Assembly: GCA_009919445.1 (NCBI GenBank)
Contig: RGBY01000178.1
Span: forward strand, 1-5,389
Source of the DNA: Planctomycetia bacterium
GTDB taxonomy: Bacteria > Planctomycetota > Planctomycetia > Pirellulales > UBA1268
Length of the DNA stretch: 5,389 nt
Reading direction: 5' to 3'
Shown here: in pieces, positions 1 to 2,537 of the stretch
How the letters are laid out: every line of letters begins with the position of its first letter
How positions within the stretch are numbered: the stretch's first letter is position 1
Notes under the pieces: generated by a model
Databases searched by the model: none
What the model was told of the DNA's origin: nothing
What the model saw: the letters and a program-made list of their open reading frames with translations, nothing else
Translations under genes and position numbers: made by a program

Positions 1-660
1 ACTCGCAGGCGACCCACCGATGGCCACGGCCGATTTTCCCCGTGCGGTTCCTGCTCGACGTCCGAGTGTTTTCTTGGCAGCGTCGGCCTGGCTAGCGAGT
101 CCGGTTGCAGCGGTCCCAGCGGCGCCACCATCAGCAGGTGTTGCTACCGGGTTGTCCTGGCTAACGCCGATTGCGGGAGAAACTGTCACGCGACCCGCTT
201 CTCCCGTTTGATCGCCGGCACCTGCAAGCGGCTGTGGTGGTGTGTTGGCGGCTGCAGTTGAATCAGCCTGTTCCTGGCTGGAAGCTGTTTCTTCTGCTGC
301 TGTTGCTTCCGATTCGGCTGCGTCATTGGGACTGGTTTCAGCGTTGGCTTCGGCCACGACCGTAGCAGTGACGTCAGCCCCCTTGGTTTCGCCCCAGTCC
401 TCTTCGGCGGTGGGACCAAAATCGAGGATCACTGGTGAAAGTCGCTGTGACTGCTCGGCTGGGGTCGAGGCCCAGAGCGTGAGCAGAATGGCCACCATCA
501 AATGAGAAGCAAGGCTGAGATAGATGGATCGTACGCCGGCGTTCCCGGTAACCTGTTCAATCCAGGCGCCAGCCGCCGGTTGCGGTGCCTTGGTGGGTCC
601 GTTCTCTCCAGGCTCTCGCGAGGCTGAACGGTCTGCGGGTTGTGCCGGTCGTTCCGGCAT
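1..660 (-). CDS. Single-pass membrane protein with acidic Ala/Glu/Thr-rich linker, C-terminus beyond the window (partial)
   Basis: The frame is open from an ATG at 660 down to base 1, exactly 220 codons with no stop, so the gene continues off the left edge. Residues 1-44 are Pro/Gln/Arg-rich and probably cytoplasmic. Residues 45-64 form one hydrophobic segment (SIYLSLASHLMVAILLTLWA) that fits a membrane anchor. Residues 65-195 are a low-complexity stretch rich in Ala, Glu, Thr and Asp, like a disordered periplasmic linker. Residues 196-220 (KKTLGRRAGT, then AVAIGGSPAS) may open a folded domain. The ATG at 660 is preceded by AAGGA at 9 bases; an in-frame ATG at 810 would add 50 residues but has unusual composition and I do not prefer it. 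I do not recognise the family with confidence. Planctomycete proteins with this layout often continue into an alpha/alpha-toroid (terpene cyclase/prenyltransferase-like) or a VWA domain. The Gly-Gly-Ser-x-Ala-Ser end weakly favours the former, but this is inference. Confidence 0.72.
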   Translation of the reverse strand, partial: MPERPAQPADRSASREPGENGPTKAPQPAAGAWIEQVTGNAGVRSIYLSLASHLMVAILLTLWASTPAEQSQRLSPVILDFGPTAEEDWGETKGADVTATVVAEANAETSPNDAAESEATAAEETASSQEQADSTAAANTPPQPLAGAGDQTGEAGRVTVSPAIGVSQDNPVATPADGGAAGTAATGLASQADAAKKTLGRRAGTARGKSAVAIGGSPAS

Positions 661-669
661 GGCGACTGA

Positions 670-674
670 TCCTT
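670..674 (-). promoter_or_regulatory. Ribosome binding site of the left-edge gene
   Basis: On the minus strand this reads AAGGA followed by TCA, a good match to the anti-16S consensus. It lies nine bases before the ATG at 660. It is the main reason for choosing 660 over the in-frame ATG at 810. Confidence 0.55.
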
Positions 675-889
675 CCCGGGAAATCCAGGCACGTAAAAAA
701 CAGAAATCCCAACGAAAATCGCGGTTCGAAAGCCCCTGAACGAACAGGTGCCTGCAGAAGGCCTCGGCAAGACCGAGACGCTCCCGCCGCACCCGCTTTT
801 CCCTCGGCATTCATCGACGCGGTGCCCGTGGGGGCTTCATCAGAAGGCCCCGTCACCCCGCCAACCCCTACCGTGATTCCCGCCACCGC

Positions 890-918
890 TTGCGGAGGCG
901 TTACCAACGCCCTATTTT
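890..918 (+). promoter_or_regulatory. Candidate sigma70-type promoter of rpmG
   Basis: TTGCGG at 890-895 and TATTTT at 913-918 are separated by 17 bases, the ideal spacing. The -35 matches the consensus at three of six positions and the -10 at four of six. It would give a leader of about 60 bases before rpmG. A 6-bp hairpin (GGCGTT, ACC, AACGCC, 897-911) lies within the spacer. The same hairpin followed by CTATTTT could instead be a weak intrinsic terminator on the plus strand, although no plus-strand gene lies upstream in the window. Confidence 0.35.
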
Positions 919-984
919 AGATGGCCTGAGACCGCATGTCGCCCGCGGGGTTTGAGCCGCCGTGGCCCCCTGAAAGAACGTCTG

Positions 985-1149
985 ATGGCCAAAAACAAGA
1001 AAAAAGAAGTGATCCACCTCGTCTGTGAGGAAACTGGAGACGCCAACTACACCCTGCGACGCAAAACAGGTGGAGAGAAACTCCACCTGAAGAAGTATTC
1101 GCCACGCCTGCGTCGTCACACGATGCACAACGAGAAGAAAAAGAAGTAG
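985..1149 (+). CDS. rpmG: 50S ribosomal protein bL33
   Basis: This 54-residue basic protein starts MAKNKKKEVIHLVCEETG, continues with an NYTLRRKTGG segment and a LHLKKYSPRLRRHTMHNE segment, and ends in a run of lysines. The order and length match bL33 of the large ribosomal subunit, which sits near the tRNA exit site. The ATG at 985 gives the standard MAK start; an in-frame TTG at 952 would add 11 non-conserved residues and is rejected. No strong Shine-Dalgarno is visible, only a purine-rich AAAGAA. The zinc-ribbon form of bL33 carries two Cys pairs. Here only one Cys (residue 14) remains and the second pair is absent (KYSPRLRRH), so this is a zinc-free form. The gene is alone on its strand and converges on lpxK. 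Confidence 0.95.
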   Translation: MAKNKKKEVIHLVCEETGDANYTLRRKTGGEKLHLKKYSPRLRRHTMHNEKKKK

Positions 1150-1163
1150 CGGCTGGGGCCAGG

Positions 1164-1184
1164 AGCGGCTGAGAAGTAGCCGCT
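1164..1184 (+). terminator. Short hairpin just after rpmG
   Basis: AGCGGCT (1164-1170) and AGCCGCT (1178-1184) are perfect inverted repeats around a seven-base loop. An identical AGCGGCT at 1148-1154 overlaps the rpmG stop codon and could pair alternatively with the same right arm. No T-run follows, so this is at best a weak or factor-assisted terminator. Confidence 0.25.
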
Positions 1185-1188
1185 GAGA

Positions 1189-1221
1189 ACCAGCAGGCGA
1201 GAAGAACCGGCAGGCGGGAAG
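1189..1221. repeat. Degenerate short direct repeats
   Basis: Two 16-base copies, at 1189-1204 and 1206-1221, match at 14 of 16 positions with a period of 17. Just upstream GCTGAGAA occurs twice, at 1168-1175 and 1182-1189, with a period of 14. The CCGGCAGGC of the second copy recurs at 1242-1250 inside the larger hairpin. This looks like local slippage or decay of a small tandem repeat in the rpmG-lpxK gap; no function is evident. Confidence 0.4.
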
Positions 1222-1242
1222 CAATAGACGCCGCGATAATTC

Positions 1243-1269
1243 CGGCAGGCTGCTTGCGGCAGCATGCCG
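1243..1269. terminator. Strong interrupted hairpin between convergent rpmG and lpxK
   Basis: CGGCA-G-GCTGC (1243-1253) pairs with GCAGC-A-TGCCG (1259-1269) around the five-base loop TTGCG. That gives ten base pairs with one G/A mismatch. It lies 29 bases after the lpxK stop on the minus strand and 94 bases after the rpmG stop on the plus strand. Position and symmetry suit a bidirectional terminator, but neither side has a U-tract, so a typical intrinsic terminator is not shown. Confidence 0.4.
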
Positions 1270-1297
1270 TCAGTGGTCGATCGTTCGTCAGGCTGAT

Positions 1298-2350
1298 TCA
1301 TCCCAGAGCAGCCAGCAATTCTTCCAGTGATTTCGTCTCGCTGTGGAATGCCATGCCGATCTCAATGGCGGCGAGCGGAATCCCCCCCAAATCTTGCTGG
1401 GGGATTTTGACGAGGTCTTTCAGGGTTGTGACGGCGTAGGCTGCCCCAGCAGTTCTGGCCAGACGTGCGAGGTCCGCGACATCGGTCTCGTTGTAGGGGT
1501 GATGGTCTGCATAAGCAGTGAAGCCCACAACGGTCCCGCCAAGTTCAGTGAGCGTTCTGCGAAAGGCTTCGGGGTTGCCGATACCAGCAAACCCGAAAAC
1601 GGGCTGATGGGCGAGTGTCTCAAGTTCAGCCGTCGTGCCATCGGCGAGCCGCAGCTGAATCGGCTGATGGCTCGTTTCAAACCAGGGCAGGGGACGCCCC
1701 TTCAGAAGTTGACAGGAACGCTGATAAATCTGTTGGCGGGTTTCTGCTGAGACCTGATCACAGCGGCTGAGAATCACCGCGTCAGCTCGTTGTAGGCCTC
1801 GAAGCGGTTCACGCAGCAGGCCACGCGGAAAGAGTCGGTTGCAGCCAAAGGGGTCAGTGGCATCAATCACGATCAGGTCGAGATCGCGATCAAGTCGGCG
1901 ATGCTGAAAGCCATCATCGAGGATAAGAATGGTGGCTCCGGCCTCGATGGCTGCTCGGGCCGCACGAATTCGGCGCGGGTCGGCGTGGTGCGAAACCGTT
2001 GGCACAAGTCGCCCCAGTTCGGCGGCCTCGTCGCTCCGCTGTCCGTGGCTCGCACCGTAGCCACGACTGACGATAGCTGGCTGCCAGCCCTTTGTGAGAA
2101 GGTGACGGGCCAGCCAGGCGACGAGAGGCGTCTTGCCGGTGCCACCGAGAGTCAGATTGCCGACTGAGACAACAGGGACGTCGGCCCGATCGATGGCAAG
2201 GATCTGCCGGTCATAGGCCCAATTCCGCAGGCCGACAGCAAGGCCGTAGGGTGCCTCAGCCAGCGAAAGGCCAGCTCGGGCGAGTGCGGGCAGCGGGCCG
2301 GAGAGCCTGCCGTCAACTAAACGGCGAAAGCGTTCTGCATCGGGAAGCAT
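1298..2350 (-). CDS. lpxK: Tetraacyldisaccharide 4'-kinase
   Basis: The 350-residue protein matches LpxK, which phosphorylates the 4' position of the lipid A disaccharide precursor at the inner face of the cytoplasmic membrane, using ATP. The P-loop is GNLTLGGTGKTP (residues 64-75), followed by SRGYG (95-99), the Walker B-type DDGFQHRRL (145-153), FPRGLLREP (174-182), FAGIGNPEAF (254-263), DHHPY (282-286) and TLKDLVK (309-315). In characterised LpxK an Asp and a His form the catalytic dyad. Asp107 in SDEAAEL and a His of DHHPY are the likely equivalents, by motif position only. The N-terminal amphipathic and hydrophobic part (residues 20-48) fits the membrane-associating helix of the family. 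Length is normal and no key motif is missing. The TLKD motif replaces the more usual TEKD. The start at 2350 gives a typical N-terminus but lacks a clear Shine-Dalgarno. The gene is transcribed divergently from the 2538 gene and convergently with rpmG. Confidence 0.97.
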   Translation of the reverse strand: MLPDAERFRRLVDGRLSGPLPALARAGLSLAEAPYGLAVGLRNWAYDRQILAIDRADVPVVSVGNLTLGGTGKTPLVAWLARHLLTKGWQPAIVSRGYGASHGQRSDEAAELGRLVPTVSHHADPRRIRAARAAIEAGATILILDDGFQHRRLDRDLDLIVIDATDPFGCNRLFPRGLLREPLRGLQRADAVILSRCDQVSAETRQQIYQRSCQLLKGRPLPWFETSHQPIQLRLADGTTAELETLAHQPVFGFAGIGNPEAFRRTLTELGGTVVGFTAYADHHPYNETDVADLARLARTAGAAYAVTTLKDLVKIPQQDLGGIPLAAIEIGMAFHSETKSLEELLAALG

Positions 2351-2405
2351 CGGCGAAAACAGCCCCCGGCGGAAGAGCGGAGAGTTTTTTCCTTCAATCG
2401 ACCGT

Positions 2406-2435
2406 ACAATAGGAGAGATTTTCCATTGGCGTCAA
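2406..2435 (-). promoter_or_regulatory. Candidate sigma70-type promoter of lpxK
   Basis: On the minus strand TTGACG (2435-2430; five of six consensus bases) and TATTGT (2411-2406; four of six) are 18 bases apart. Transcription would start near 2399 and leave a leader of about 50 bases before the lpxK ATG. On the plus strand the same patch reads TACAAT (2405-2410), a possible -10 for the divergent gene, but no matching -35 is visible there. Confidence 0.45.
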
Positions 2436-2526
2436 TGTTGAGCATGACCGCAAGGCTGGGTGGCCGACCTGATGGAAAGGTTGTCTGCGGATATGAACGG
2501 GTCGTGACGGAACGGCGCGACAGGAC

Positions 2527-2532
2527 GAGGGG
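2527..2532 (+). promoter_or_regulatory. Ribosome binding site of the large repeat protein
   Basis: GAGGGG lies five bases before the ATG at 2538. An in-frame TGA at 2505-2507 closes the frame upstream and no other start codon lies between, so this site and ATG fix the start. Confidence 0.6.
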
Positions 2533-2537
2533 CCCTC

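Larger units (their letters stand above)
661..984. other. Divergent intergenic region without a convincing gene
   Basis: This 324-base stretch lies between the minus-strand left-edge gene and rpmG. It holds the ribosome binding site of the left gene, a short hairpin at 763-777 (CTCGG, five-base loop, CCGAG), a second hairpin at 897-911 and a candidate rpmG promoter at 890-918. I found no good sigma70-type promoter on the minus strand; the T-rich run on that strand around 694-700 is the only AT-rich patch near the left gene. Open frames cross the region on both strands, but none has a start with a ribosome binding site or a recognisable product. A fragment at 723-730 resembles a tRNA T-loop, but no acceptor or anticodon arms fit around it. 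Confidence 0.5.

Noticed and set aside
20..505. Several plus- and minus-strand frames opposite or inside the left-edge gene
   Set aside because: The minus-strand frame from 660 has a TM segment, a good ribosome binding site and a coherent linker; the others are Ala/Ser/Gln-rich shadows of it.
690..745. GGTTCGAAA, reminiscent of a tRNA T-loop
   Set aside because: No acceptor stem, D-arm or anticodon arm can be paired around it on either strand.
661..810. N-terminal extension of the left-edge gene to the in-frame ATG at 810
   Set aside because: The extra 50 residues are Arg/Phe/Cys-rich and unlike the rest, and the AAGGA site serves the ATG at 660.
557..907. 116-residue minus-strand frame starting at a TTG at 907
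   Set aside because: Gly/Ala/Thr-rich start, then an out-of-frame overlap with the left-edge gene; no ribosome binding site or domain. A small secreted protein cannot be fully excluded, but nothing supports it.
1343..2167. Plus-strand frames opposite lpxK
   Set aside because: lpxK is unambiguous on the minus strand with all family motifs; these are antisense shadows.
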